Source: Actinomycetospora chiangmaiensis DSM 45062 | Lineage (GTDB): Bacteria; Actinomycetota; Actinomycetes; Mycobacteriales; Pseudonocardiaceae | Reading direction: 5' to 3' | Assembly: GCF_000379625.1 (NCBI RefSeq) | Contig: NZ_KB903240.1 | Location: 418,163 to 482,162 of the forward strand | Length of the DNA: 64,000 bases | Shown here: positions 16,160-24,357 of the stretch, one piece after another | How the letters are laid out: every line of letters begins with the position of its first letter | Numbering within the stretch: position 1 is the stretch's first letter | The notes under the pieces: generated by a model | The model's database searches: none | The model's input: only the letters and a program-made list of their open reading frames with translations | What the model was told of the DNA's origin: nothing | Program-made: the position numbers and the translations under genes

Positions 16160-16921
16160 CTACAGCGACGGCACCAGCCCGCCGTCACAGCGTGTCGCGG
16201 TGCCCGTGACGTAGGAGGCGGCGTCGCTGCACAGGAACGCCGCGACCGCGCCGAACTCGGGCGCCCGGCCGTAGCGCCCGGCGGGGATCGCCGTCGCGTT
16301 CCGGGCCTCGACCTCGTCGACCCCGACGCCCTCGCGCTCGGCGGCCGCGGCGTCGACCGACTCGGTGCGGGCGGTCGCGATCCGGCCCGGGAGCAGCAGG
16401 TTGACGGTCACCCCGTCCGCCGCGACCTCCCCCGCCAGCGTCCTGAGGTAGCCGCCGAGGGCGGCCCGCCCGATGTTGGACAGTGCGAGCCCGGGGATCG
16501 GGGCGACCACCCCGGTGGACCCGACGCCGAGGATCCGGCCCCACCCGCGCTCGCGCATGCCCGGCAGGACGAGCGACACGAGGCGTTGCTGGGCCAGGAG
16601 CAGCGGGACGAGCGCCGCGGTGATCTCCGCGGTCCCGATGTCGGCCGCCGTGCTCGGGGGCGGCCCGCCGCTGTTGAGCACGAGCACGTCGACCTCGCCG
16701 GCGGCCGCCACCAGCTCCTCCGGGGCGCCGTTCGCCGTGAGGTCCACCCCGACGCCCACCGCGTCGGGCAGCTCCGCCGCGATCGCCGCCGCACGGTCGG
16801 CCCGGCGCCCGCACACCACCACTCGCGCACCCTCCGCGCCGAGCGCGCGGGCGGTCGCCTCGCCCAGTCCCGACGTCGACGCGCACACCAGCGCGGTCCG
16901 GCCGGTCAGTCCGAGATCCAC
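16160..16921 (-). CDS. Divergent short-chain dehydrogenase/reductase lacking the catalytic Tyr
   Basis: This 253-residue protein has the SDR Rossmann core: STSGLGEATARALG for NAD(P), LNSGG in place of NNAG, and a C-terminal CDGGLVPSL. The active-site Tyr-x-x-x-Lys is changed: after the conserved Ser (GSTGVVAPIPGLALSN) the sequence reads Asn-x-x-Arg (SNIGRAAL). This matches a known divergent beta-ketoacyl-reductase-like SDR subgroup that lacks the Tyr, so classical hydride transfer chemistry is uncertain. It abuts the DUF1003 gene with 4 bases between them and is probably cotranscribed. Confidence 0.85.
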   Translation of the reverse strand: MDLGLTGRTALVCASTSGLGEATARALGAEGARVVVCGRRADRAAAIAAELPDAVGVGVDLTANGAPEELVAAAGEVDVLVLNSGGPPPSTAADIGTAEITAALVPLLLAQQRLVSLVLPGMRERGWGRILGVGSTGVVAPIPGLALSNIGRAALGGYLRTLAGEVAADGVTVNLLLPGRIATARTESVDAAAAEREGVGVDEVEARNATAIPAGRYGRAPEFGAVAAFLCSDAASYVTGTATRCDGGLVPSL

Positions 16922-16925
16922 CAGG

Positions 16926-17771
16926 TCACCTCCGAGATGACGCGGTGTCCTCCGCCGTCCGCGGCGCCGGCGCCGCGCACCGGTCGTCGGGAAGGGAGTC
17001 CACCAGCGACAGGATCAGCTCGTCCTGCGCGACGAGATGCTGCCGCAGGTGGCGGCACTGCCGGAGGACCACCGCCGTGTGGTTGGCGGTCTGGATCACC
17101 CGCCGGTCCGACGCCTCCCCCAGCACGTCCTGCCCGACCATGATCAGGAACATGAACACGAGCTGCGCGAGCGACGAGCAGAAGAGCAGGAACGGGAACG
17201 GGTAAGGGTCCGGGATCACGCCCACCAGCGCGAGGGCCATCCAGCCGCCCACGATGACCGTCGTCCACACCACCGCCGCGGTCGAGCCCAGGTACTGCAT
17301 GAGCCACGCGGCGATCCGCCGGTTCGGACCGGTCGAGGCGGGCTCGACCGTCGCGGGCGGGGCGATCAGGATCGGCGCGGTGTCGCAGGGGTCGAGCCGG
17401 TCCCGCGGGGCGGCCGCCCGGTTGAGGAGCCGGGCCTGCTCGTCGATGTGCGCCTGCAGCCGGTGGCACTCGCGCAGGATCGCCTGGGCGTCGTCGTAGG
17501 TCTGCTGCGAGCGCCGCTCCCCGGCCGCCGAGAGCGTCCGCTGTCCCACGAGGATCACGAAGATCAGCAGCAGCTGCACGACGTTGCCCGCGAAGAGCAG
17601 CACCGGGTACGGGTACGGGTCGAAGCCGAGGACCCCGCGGGCCCCGAGCACCATCCAGACCGCCGACAGCGCCACCGTCGCGTAGACGGTGACCATCGAG
17701 CTCAGCCGTCGGGTCATCCACGCCGCCGCCCGGTCGCCCGCCGTGCTGCGCTCCGGGTCCGTCACCACCAT
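16926..17771 (-). CDS. DUF1003 family membrane protein with two tandem copies
   Basis: The 281-residue protein contains two copies of the DUF1003 unit. Each has two helices joined by a proline-rich turn: FDPYPYPVLLFAGNVVQLLL in the first and PDPYPFPFLLFCSSLAQLVF in the second, each followed by the V-x-Q and a charged helix (LRECHRLQAHIDEQ and LRQCRHLRQHLVAQ). Single-copy DUF1003 proteins of about 180 residues are the norm. The role is unknown; the helices after each unit could form coiled coils. ATG 17771 is used. A perfect 9-base inverted repeat lies upstream. Confidence 0.8.
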   Translation of the reverse strand: MVVTDPERSTAGDRAAAWMTRRLSSMVTVYATVALSAVWMVLGARGVLGFDPYPYPVLLFAGNVVQLLLIFVILVGQRTLSAAGERRSQQTYDDAQAILRECHRLQAHIDEQARLLNRAAAPRDRLDPCDTAPILIAPPATVEPASTGPNRRIAAWLMQYLGSTAAVVWTTVIVGGWMALALVGVIPDPYPFPFLLFCSSLAQLVFMFLIMVGQDVLGEASDRRVIQTANHTAVVLRQCRHLRQHLVAQDELILSLVDSLPDDRCAAPAPRTAEDTASSRR

Positions 17772-17856
17772 CCGAGGCCCCCGCCGTGCCGGTCCGCCGG
17801 TCCGCCACCCCCGGGCCCGGCCCACCCGGAGGTCGCTGTCTCGATCCAGAGACGTC

Positions 17857-17877
17857 CCGTGGGACGCTGTCCCACGG
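17857..17877. promoter_or_regulatory. Perfect inverted repeat between divergent genes
   Basis: CCGTGGGAC and GTCCCACGG are separated by 3 bases, about 85 bases from each of the two divergent gene starts (DUF1003 and SRPBCC). In this position it is more likely an operator than a terminator. Confidence 0.45.
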
Positions 17878-17963
17878 TCGCAGGTTCCGAGGTTGCGCCG
17901 TTCGAGGGGGTCGCCCCCGTCCATCCCCGGACCTGCACACGTCGACGACCACGTGGAGGACCG

Positions 17964-18482
17964 ATGACCACCGGTTCGTACCTCGAGATCGACGGCCGTC
18001 CCGCGCTCCGGTTCGTCCGCGAGTACCCGGACACCGTCGAGCGGCTCTGGGATGCGGTCAGCGACCCGACGGAACTCGTCGCGTGGTTCCCCGCGCGGGT
18101 CTCCTTCCCCGACGCCGGGTCGCCCACGCCGGGCGCGCCCGTCACCTACACGTTCGCCGAGGACGGCGACGGCGGGACCGGCACCGTGCCGGCCTGCGAC
18201 CCGCCGTCCCGCCTGGTCCTCACGTGGGGCGGCGACGAGCTCCACCTCGACATCACGCCGCTGAAGGCCGGGAGCCGCCTCACGTTCACGGCGCTCCTCG
18301 GCGACCGCGACACCGCCGCCCGTACCGCCGCGGGCTGGGAGGTCTGCCTCGAGGCGCTGGACGACGCCCTGGCCGGGCGGACCACGCCGCGTCCCGGCGG
18401 TCCGACCCCGGCGTGGCGCCGGTACTACGACGACCACGTGGCCGCGGGTGTCCCCGCCGGAGCGCCCGTCCCGGAGGCCTAG
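17964..18482 (+). CDS. SRPBCC/AHSA1-like protein
   Basis: The 172-residue protein starts with the helix-grip fold pattern of the AHSA1/START-like superfamily: FVREYPDTVERLWDAVSDPTELVAWF, then strand-rich sequence and the long C-terminal helix (GWEVCLEALDDALAG). Proteins of this group bind hydrophobic ligands or modify toxins, and a specific function cannot be given. ATG 17964 has GGAGGA at a good distance. Its stop overlaps the end of the convergent SDR gene by four bases. Confidence 0.85.
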   Translation: MTTGSYLEIDGRPALRFVREYPDTVERLWDAVSDPTELVAWFPARVSFPDAGSPTPGAPVTYTFAEDGDGGTGTVPACDPPSRLVLTWGGDELHLDITPLKAGSRLTFTALLGDRDTAARTAAGWEVCLEALDDALAGRTTPRPGGPTPAWRRYYDDHVAAGVPAGAPVPEA

Positions 18483-19234
18483 AACAGTCCGCGCCGCGCC
18501 CCGACGTCGAGCGCGAGGGTCGACCCGGTGAGGGCGTCGGCCTCGGGGTCGAGCAGGGTCGCGACCGCCCAGGCGACCTGCGCGGGCGTGACCAGCGCCG
18601 CGAGCGGGGACTCCGCGCGGCGCTCGTCGAGGATCACCGCGACGTCGACCCCGCGCTCGTCCGCCCGCGCCTGCGAGAGGCGCCGCAACCGGTCGGTGTC
18701 GGCGGGTCCGGGTGCCACCAGGTGGGCGGTCACGCCGTCGGGTCCGTGGTGGTCCGCGAGCTGGCGCACGAGGTTCGCGAGCGCCGCGTTCGTCACCCCC
18801 GCCGCGCACGTGTGCGGGGAGGGCTCGCTGCCGTAGTGCCCGCCGAGCGCGACCAGCCGCGAGCCGGGCCGCAGCCGGTGCTCCACGGCCCGCACCAGCC
18901 GGAGCATCCCGCCGACCTTGAGCGCGACGGCCGTGCCCAGCGCCGCCGGGTCGATCGTGGGCAACGGTCCGGCCGCCGGCAGCCCGGCGGCCTGCACCAC
19001 CATCCGCACCGGCCGGTCCAGCGCGTCGACCGCGTCCCGGATCGCCGCCACCGCCGCGTCGTCGCCGATGTCCGCCGCGCACGGAAGCGTTCCCGACGTC
19101 GGGTCCGGCGGCTTCCGCGCGACGGCCACCACGGCGAGCCCGGCCCGCCCGAGCCGCTCGGCGATCGCGGAGCCGAGCGCACCGGAAGCACCGACGACGA
19201 CGGCGGTCCCGCCCTCGTCGTCGGGACGGCTCAC
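18479..19234 (-). CDS. Divergent short-chain dehydrogenase/reductase
   Basis: The 251-residue protein opens with the SDR cofactor motif GASGALGSAIAERLG. The catalytic region is atypical: VALGGHYGSEPSPHTCAAGV followed by TNAALANLVRQLA, without Tyr-x-x-x-Lys, so it is probably not a standard oxidoreductase. GTG 19234 overlaps the TGA of the upstream HAD gene, a translational coupling that argues the two act together. It may be a sensor or a reductase with altered chemistry. Confidence 0.75.
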   Translation of the reverse strand: MSRPDDEGGTAVVVGASGALGSAIAERLGRAGLAVVAVARKPPDPTSGTLPCAADIGDDAAVAAIRDAVDALDRPVRMVVQAAGLPAAGPLPTIDPAALGTAVALKVGGMLRLVRAVEHRLRPGSRLVALGGHYGSEPSPHTCAAGVTNAALANLVRQLADHHGPDGVTAHLVAPGPADTDRLRRLSQARADERGVDVAVILDERRAESPLAALVTPAQVAWAVATLLDPEADALTGSTLALDVGARRGLF

Positions 19235-19863
19235 GCCGCGGCCCGCAGCGCGAGGAGGTCCCGGGCCCGCTCGACGGCCGCGTCCGGGTCCCGGAGGTCG
19301 ACCTCGACCGTGACGATCCCGGCCGCGCGGGCGCCGGCGCAGTTGCCGGGGATGTCGTCGAGGAACACGACCTCGCCGGCCGGTGCCCCGAGCACCTCCA
19401 GGGCGTGCGCGTAGGCGCGCGGGTCCGGCTTGAGCACGCCGGTGACCGAGCCGTCGACGACGACGTCGAAGCGGCCGAGCACCGGGTGGCGGGTGAGGTC
19501 GGCGTCGCCGTGGAAGGCGGCGAGGTCGTTGGTCAGCGCCGCGACCGCGAGCCCGGCCCGGTGGGCGTCGTCCATCAGGGCGATCACCGCGGGCCGGAAG
19601 GGCCCGTCGTCGTCGTAGAGCGCCGCCATGAGCTCGGGGACGGTGCCACCGCCGCCGGTCAGCGCCCCGTACCCGGCGGCGCGGTCGGCCCAGTAGGCGC
19701 GTTCCCGCCCGCGGCCGGTGAGCACGTCGTCCCACGCCGGGTCGGGCCGCGGGCCGAGCACGCCGCGCACCTCGGTGAACTCCGGCGGCGCCGCCAGCAT
19801 CGTCATCCGCTCGTGGCCCGAGGTGAGCAGGACGCCCCCGATGTCGAGCAGCAGTGCCCTCAT
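19231..19863 (-). CDS. HAD family hydrolase (subfamily IA)
   Basis: The 210-residue protein has HAD motif I as LLLDIGGVLL, in which the second Asp of DxD is replaced by Gly, motif II as Thr in AALTNDLAAF, the Lys of motif III in GVLKPDPRAY, and motif IV as VVFLDDIPGN. The DIGG variant is common in subfamily IA members. It is probably a phosphatase or dehalogenase for a small molecule. ATG 19863 gives the normal length. It is divergent from the PEP-utilising pair at 20007-22906. Confidence 0.88.
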   Translation of the reverse strand: MRALLLDIGGVLLTSGHERMTMLAAPPEFTEVRGVLGPRPDPAWDDVLTGRGRERAYWADRAAGYGALTGGGGTVPELMAALYDDDGPFRPAVIALMDDAHRAGLAVAALTNDLAAFHGDADLTRHPVLGRFDVVVDGSVTGVLKPDPRAYAHALEVLGAPAGEVVFLDDIPGNCAGARAAGIVTVEVDLRDPDAAVERARDLLALRAAA

Positions 19864-20006
19864 CGGACGCACGGTAGGGGCTCCGCCGCCCACCGTGGCC
19901 CCTCGTGTTCGCCCCCTCGCAACGTTCCGGTGCGGCGAACGTGTTGCTTGCGTCACTCCTACGGTTGGATCACGGTCGGCTCGATCTCATCGCCGAGGAG
20001 GGTTCC

Positions 20007-21782
20007 ATGGCCAACGTCGTCCCGGTGGACGCCTACAGCACGGGCGAGTGGTACCCGGGGTACAAGCCCGAGTTCTTCGACATGCCCTGGATCGTCGACC
20101 CGGCCGGTCCCTTCAAGCCCGGCGACGAGAACCAGTTCTGGTTCCTCGACTTCCACTGGTCGCGCGGCCTCACCCCCCTCGGGGCCACGCTCTGGAGCGG
20201 CGACGGCTACTGCTGGGGCACCCAGCACGCCGCCGAGTCCCTCCCCCTGCCACCCGGTCGCGGCGTCAGCGCCCGGTTCGCCGGCACCCACCTCTACGGC
20301 AGCGCCCTCCCCGAGACCGACCCCCGCGAGATCGAGGCGCGCGCCGGGCGCATCGCCACCAACCTCCCCCACTTCCTGCAGAACTACCGCCACATCTGGG
20401 AGAGCGGGCGCGACGAGCTCGAGAACACCTGGTCGTACTTCCGCGGCGTGGACTTCGCGAAGGCGCGCGGGGACGAACTCCCCGAGCTGCTGGTCAAGGG
20501 CCGCCGGTACCACAAGCGGTCGATGGAGATCCACTTCGGCGTCATGTACCCGATGCTCGCGAACTTCCTGGGGTTCTACGGGGCGTGCGCGGACATGGGC
20601 ATCGACCCCAACGAGATCGGCAAGTTCCTCCAGGGCGAGGACACCAAGATCATGGAGACCGACCGCCTGCTCTACGGGCTGGCGATGAAGGCCCGGGCGG
20701 CGGGCCTCGAGCCGGTGTTCGAGGCGCACTCCGGGTCGCAGCTGCGCGCGGCGCTCGGGCGCCACGGCGGCGCGGCGTCGGTCTGGCTCACCGAGTTCGA
20801 CGCGTTCCTGCAGACCTACGGCTGGCGCGCCGAGGCGACCTGCGACGTCGGCGTGCCGAGCTGGATCGAGGACAACACGATCCCGTTGGACCTCGTGAAG
20901 ACGTTCCTCCAGCGCCGCGACGCCCACGACTTCGAGGCGGCCGCCCGCAACGCCATGGCCGAGCGCGAGGAGGCGATCGAGAACGCCCGGGCCGGCCTCA
21001 CGCGCGAGGAGCAGGCCGTCTTCGACGCCGGGCTCGCCTCCAACCAGGAGGCCAACTTCCCCTGGTGGCAGGACGACCACAACTACTACATCGACCTCAA
21101 GGTCATGCTGCCGCTGCGGTGGGGCTGCCAGGAGCTCGCGCAGCGGGTGAAGGCCGACCGCCACGACGACATGCTCTACCTCTTCTGGCCCGAGCTCATG
21201 GACGTCGCCACCGGCGAGCAGCCCTACGACGCCGGGCTCCGCTCGCTCGTCGAGGCCCGCCGCCAGTACTTCGACCAGTGGCACGACCGGCGCGGCGAGA
21301 TGCCGAAGGTGCTCGGCACGATCCCCGAGGCGGTCGAGGACCCGATCCTCATCGAGATCTTCGGGCTCAACCCGCAGTCGATCCGGGCGGTGCAGAACCC
21401 CGACGCCGCGCAGCAGACGACGATCTCCGGGGTGGCCGCGGCCAAGGGCGTCGCGCGCGGCACGGCCCGCGTGCTGCAGTCCTCCGACGAGCTCCACCGC
21501 CTCGAGCCCGGCTCGATCCTCGTGTGCGAGTCGACGTCCCCGAACTGGACCCCGGCGTTCGGCAAGATCGCCGGGGCGGTCTGCGACGGCGGCGGGATGC
21601 TCTCCCACGCCGCCATCGTGGGCCGGGAGTACGGCGTCCCCACGGTCACCGCGACCGGCGTGGCGACGCTCTCGATCAACGACGGTGACGAGATCGAGGT
21701 GGACGGCACCGCCGGCACCGTCACCGTCCTGACCCGCGCCGCGGCCGTCCCGGCGGCCGCCGCGGAGGAGGTCACCGCATGA
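20007..21782 (+). CDS. PEP-synthase-like phosphotransferase, catalytic/phosphohistidine subunit
   Basis: This 591-residue protein ends in the PEP-utilising mobile domain; the swivelling phosphohistidine is in GGGMLSHAAIVGREYGVPTV (around residues 530-550). The first 480 residues form a helical substrate region unlike the barrel of PEP synthase. The next gene encodes the separate ATP/PEP-binding domain. This two-subunit split is the arrangement of phenylphosphate synthase from Thauera and of CreHI, which phosphorylates p-cresol in Corynebacterium. Here the substrate is inferred to be a phenol or another hydroxyl compound. ATG 20007 has GAGGAGG at good spacing. I do not assign a name because the substrate is unproven. 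Confidence 0.8.
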   Translation: MANVVPVDAYSTGEWYPGYKPEFFDMPWIVDPAGPFKPGDENQFWFLDFHWSRGLTPLGATLWSGDGYCWGTQHAAESLPLPPGRGVSARFAGTHLYGSALPETDPREIEARAGRIATNLPHFLQNYRHIWESGRDELENTWSYFRGVDFAKARGDELPELLVKGRRYHKRSMEIHFGVMYPMLANFLGFYGACADMGIDPNEIGKFLQGEDTKIMETDRLLYGLAMKARAAGLEPVFEAHSGSQLRAALGRHGGAASVWLTEFDAFLQTYGWRAEATCDVGVPSWIEDNTIPLDLVKTFLQRRDAHDFEAAARNAMAEREEAIENARAGLTREEQAVFDAGLASNQEANFPWWQDDHNYYIDLKVMLPLRWGCQELAQRVKADRHDDMLYLFWPELMDVATGEQPYDAGLRSLVEARRQYFDQWHDRRGEMPKVLGTIPEAVEDPILIEIFGLNPQSIRAVQNPDAAQQTTISGVAAAKGVARGTARVLQSSDELHRLEPGSILVCESTSPNWTPAFGKIAGAVCDGGGMLSHAAIVGREYGVPTVTATGVATLSINDGDEIEVDGTAGTVTVLTRAAAVPAAAAEEVTA

Positions 21783-22906
21783 CGGTGGTGTCGGACACGA
21801 CGGAGGCCCCCGTGGACACCGAGCGGCACAGCTGCGAGTCGATCGCCTGGCTCGACGAGGTCGATCCGGCGCAGGCGGTCGCGTGCGGCGGGGCGAAGAT
21901 GGGGCGGCTCGCCGAGCTGCTGGCCTCTGGGGTCCAGGTCCCCCAGGGGTTCGCGGTGACCGTCGAGGCCTACCGGCGGCACTGTGCCGAGTCCGGGCTC
22001 GACGCCCGGATCGACGCCGTGCTCGCCGGGCTCGGACCCGATCCCGACGACGGGGGGGTGGAGGCCGCGTCGGCGGCGATCCGCGAGCTGTTCGTGGACA
22101 CGCCGGTGTCGGCGGCGCTCACCGGCCGGCTCACCGAGGCCTACGAGGAGCTGTGCCTGCGGTGCGTCGACGTCAACGTGCCGGTGGCCGTCCGCTCCTC
22201 CGCCACCGGGGAGGACGCCGCCGACGCCTCGTTCGCCGGCATCTTCGACACCTACCTCGGCGTCTCGGGCATCGAGCGGGTCGTCGACGCGGTGCGGCGG
22301 TGCTGGGGCTCCCTGTTCACCGCACGGGCCCTCGCCTACCGGTTGCGCCGCGGCATCAGCCACCACGAGATGCCGATCGCGGTCGGCGTCATCGAGCTCA
22401 TCCACGCCCGCGCGTCCGGGGTGGCGTTCTCGGTGCACCCCGTCACCGGCAAGCGGGACCGCATCGTCGTCGAGACCAGCTGGGGCTGGGGCGAGGCGAT
22501 CGTGCAGGGCCTCGTCGACCCGGACCACGTCGAGGTCGGCAAGGCCGACGGGCGGGTGCTGCGCTACGACGTGGCCCACAAGAAGGTGGTGTCGGCGTTC
22601 GACTTCGCCTGCGGGGCCGTCACCGAGATCGAGATGCCGGCCAAGCTCGCCGACCGCCGCGTCCTCGACGACGAGCAGATCGGCGCGATCGCCGCGGCGG
22701 TCACCGCCATCGAGGAGCACTACGGCCACCCGGTCGACGTGGAGTGGGTCATCAGCCGGCACCGGCGGGCCGGGGACCCGGTGTGCATCGTGCAGACCCG
22801 GCCGGTCACCACCGTCGAGCCGGAACCCACGGCCGCGCCCGCGTACGACCCGGTCGCGCTCGCCCAGAAGTACCTGTTCTCCGGCAGGCCGATCCCCGGC
22901 CGGTAG
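21779..22906 (+). CDS. PEP/pyruvate-binding ATP-grasp subunit of the split phosphotransferase
   Basis: This 375-residue protein is the N-terminal half of a PEP synthase as a free subunit. It shows GGAKMGRLAELLASGVQVPQ at the start, the PVAVRSSATGEDAADASFAG nucleotide-binding loop (about residues 138-157), ASGVAFSVHPVTG, and ends at the VEWVI....CIVQTRPVTT strand where a full-length enzyme would continue into the swivel domain. It should phosphorylate the His of the partner encoded just upstream, using ATP (or run from PEP). The ATGA overlap with that gene implies equimolar synthesis. A strong hairpin follows its stop. Confidence 0.87.
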   Translation: MTVVSDTTEAPVDTERHSCESIAWLDEVDPAQAVACGGAKMGRLAELLASGVQVPQGFAVTVEAYRRHCAESGLDARIDAVLAGLGPDPDDGGVEAASAAIRELFVDTPVSAALTGRLTEAYEELCLRCVDVNVPVAVRSSATGEDAADASFAGIFDTYLGVSGIERVVDAVRRCWGSLFTARALAYRLRRGISHHEMPIAVGVIELIHARASGVAFSVHPVTGKRDRIVVETSWGWGEAIVQGLVDPDHVEVGKADGRVLRYDVAHKKVVSAFDFACGAVTEIEMPAKLADRRVLDDEQIGAIAAAVTAIEEHYGHPVDVEWVISRHRRAGDPVCIVQTRPVTTVEPEPTAAPAYDPVALAQKYLFSGRPIPGR

Positions 22907-22910
22907 TCGG

Positions 22911-22944
22911 CGGGCCGTCCGTCGCGACCGTGACGGACGGCCCG
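22911..22944. terminator. Perfect hairpin after the phosphotransferase operon
   Basis: Thirteen-base perfect arms (22911-22923 and 22932-22944) with an 8-base loop start 4 bases after the stop codon. The stem is GC-rich and has no U-tract, which is normal for actinobacterial terminators. It separates the operon from the L,D-transpeptidase gene. Confidence 0.75.
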
Positions 22945-23103
22945 TCCACGCGTTCCCCGCCGCCCGGGTTCGGGTCGCGGGCGGGGTGGCACCCGGTGAC
23001 TGTCGGACCCCCGGTGCACGATGGTGGAACCGGTCGCCCCCGTGGGCGTCCGTGTCTACGGCGTGCCGGCGGGGGCGCGCAGGGAACAGCTGGGGGTTGG
23101 CGC

Positions 23104-24306
23104 ATGGCACTCGGGCGCGCGGTGCTCGGGCTGATGGTGGCGTTCGCGGTCGCACTGGCCGCGATCACGGTGTGGGGCACGGTGGAACGGGCGTCCGGCT
23201 CGACGCCCACCGCCTCCGCCCCGGCGGGGCCGGAGGCGTCGGAGGCGCCGCCCGCACCGCAGGCCCAGGTGACGGTGAAACCGGCGGACGGGGCGACGGG
23301 CGTGGCACCGGCCGCCCCCGCCGTCGTGAAGGTGGCGCAGGGGCGGCTGACCGACGTCGCACTCATGGGGCCCGACGGCAAGGGCGTGGCCGGGCAGCCG
23401 ACGGCCGACGGGTGGACCTCGACGGGGACGCTGGCCTACGGCACCACGTACACGTGGAAGGGGGTCGCGGTCGACGCCGCGGGCACCCCCACCCCGGTCA
23501 CCGGGTCGTTCACCACGGTCACGCCGCAGCGGAAGATCGCGGCGAACATCAACATCGCGGACAACGACACGGTGGGCGTCGGGGCGCCGATCATCGTGCA
23601 GTTCGACGGTGAGGTCACCGATAAGGCGGCGGCGCAGCGGGCGCTGACGGTGCGCACCTCGGTGCCCACCGAGGGCTCCTGGGCCTGGCTGCCCGACACG
23701 GAGCAGGGCTCGCGGGCGCACTGGCGGCCGAAGGCGTACTGGACGCCGGGCACCCAGGTCCAGATCGCCGCGAACCTCGTCGGGGTCGACGTGGGCGACG
23801 GGACGTGGGGCAGCGCGAACGTCAGCTCGCACTTCACGATCGGCCGCTCGCAGATCGTCAAGGCGGACGTGAACTCGTTCCAGATGGTCGTGGTGCGCGA
23901 CGGGCAGACGGTGATGACCGTGCCCGCGAGCTACGGACTGGGCTCGGACCCGAACCGCAACACCACCAACGGGATCCACGTGGTCATGAGCAAGCAGCAG
24001 ACGGTGCTCATGTCGAACCCGGCGTACGGCTACAACAACGTGCCGGAGCACTGGGCGGTCCGGATCTCGAACAACGGCGAGTTCATCCACGCGAACCCGC
24101 TCTCCGAAGGGGCGCAGGGCAACGAGAACGTCACCCACGGGTGCGTGAACCTCTCGAATCAGGACGCGGAGAACTACTTCAACACCGCGCTCTTCGGCGA
24201 CCCGGTGGAGGTCACCGGCAGCCCGGTGCCCATGCCGCGGACCGACATCTACGACTGGTCGCTGTCCTGGCAGGAGTGGCAGTCGCTGTCGGCGTTGCCG
24301 ACCTAG
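23104..24306 (+). CDS. L,D-transpeptidase with N-terminal Ig-like domains (LdtMt2-like)
   Basis: The 400-residue protein has an N-terminal membrane anchor or uncleaved signal (residues 5-25) with no lipobox Cys. Two Ig-like domains follow (about residues 55-140 and 145-250), then a YkuD catalytic domain ending in VTHGCVNLSNQDAENYF with His345 and Cys347. This layout is that of LdtMt2-type enzymes of mycobacteria, which make the 3-3 cross-links that resist most beta-lactams. Length and the C-terminal extension after the catalytic domain also fit. ATG 23104 follows a G-rich ribosome binding site. Confidence 0.9.
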   Translation: MALGRAVLGLMVAFAVALAAITVWGTVERASGSTPTASAPAGPEASEAPPAPQAQVTVKPADGATGVAPAAPAVVKVAQGRLTDVALMGPDGKGVAGQPTADGWTSTGTLAYGTTYTWKGVAVDAAGTPTPVTGSFTTVTPQRKIAANINIADNDTVGVGAPIIVQFDGEVTDKAAAQRALTVRTSVPTEGSWAWLPDTEQGSRAHWRPKAYWTPGTQVQIAANLVGVDVGDGTWGSANVSSHFTIGRSQIVKADVNSFQMVVVRDGQTVMTVPASYGLGSDPNRNTTNGIHVVMSKQQTVLMSNPAYGYNNVPEHWAVRISNNGEFIHANPLSEGAQGNENVTHGCVNLSNQDAENYFNTALFGDPVEVTGSPVPMPRTDIYDWSLSWQEWQSLSALPT

Positions 24307-24312
24307 CCGCCC

Positions 24313-24341
24313 GCAGCGGGTGCGGGCCGCGCACCCGCTGC
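24313..24341. terminator. Bidirectional hairpin between convergent genes
   Basis: Twelve-base perfect arms (24313-24324 and 24330-24341) with a 5-base loop lie between the ends of the L,D-transpeptidase and the NADP-dependent oxidoreductase genes, 8 and 17 bases from the two stops. Confidence 0.75.
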
Positions 24342-24357
24342 CGGTGGTCCGGCACCG

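Noticed and set aside
19927..19975. Imperfect inverted repeat and TTGCTT promoter-like hexamer before the phosphotransferase pair
   Set aside because: The arms contain an insertion, and no matching -10 hexamer at proper distance was found, so it was not listed as a feature.
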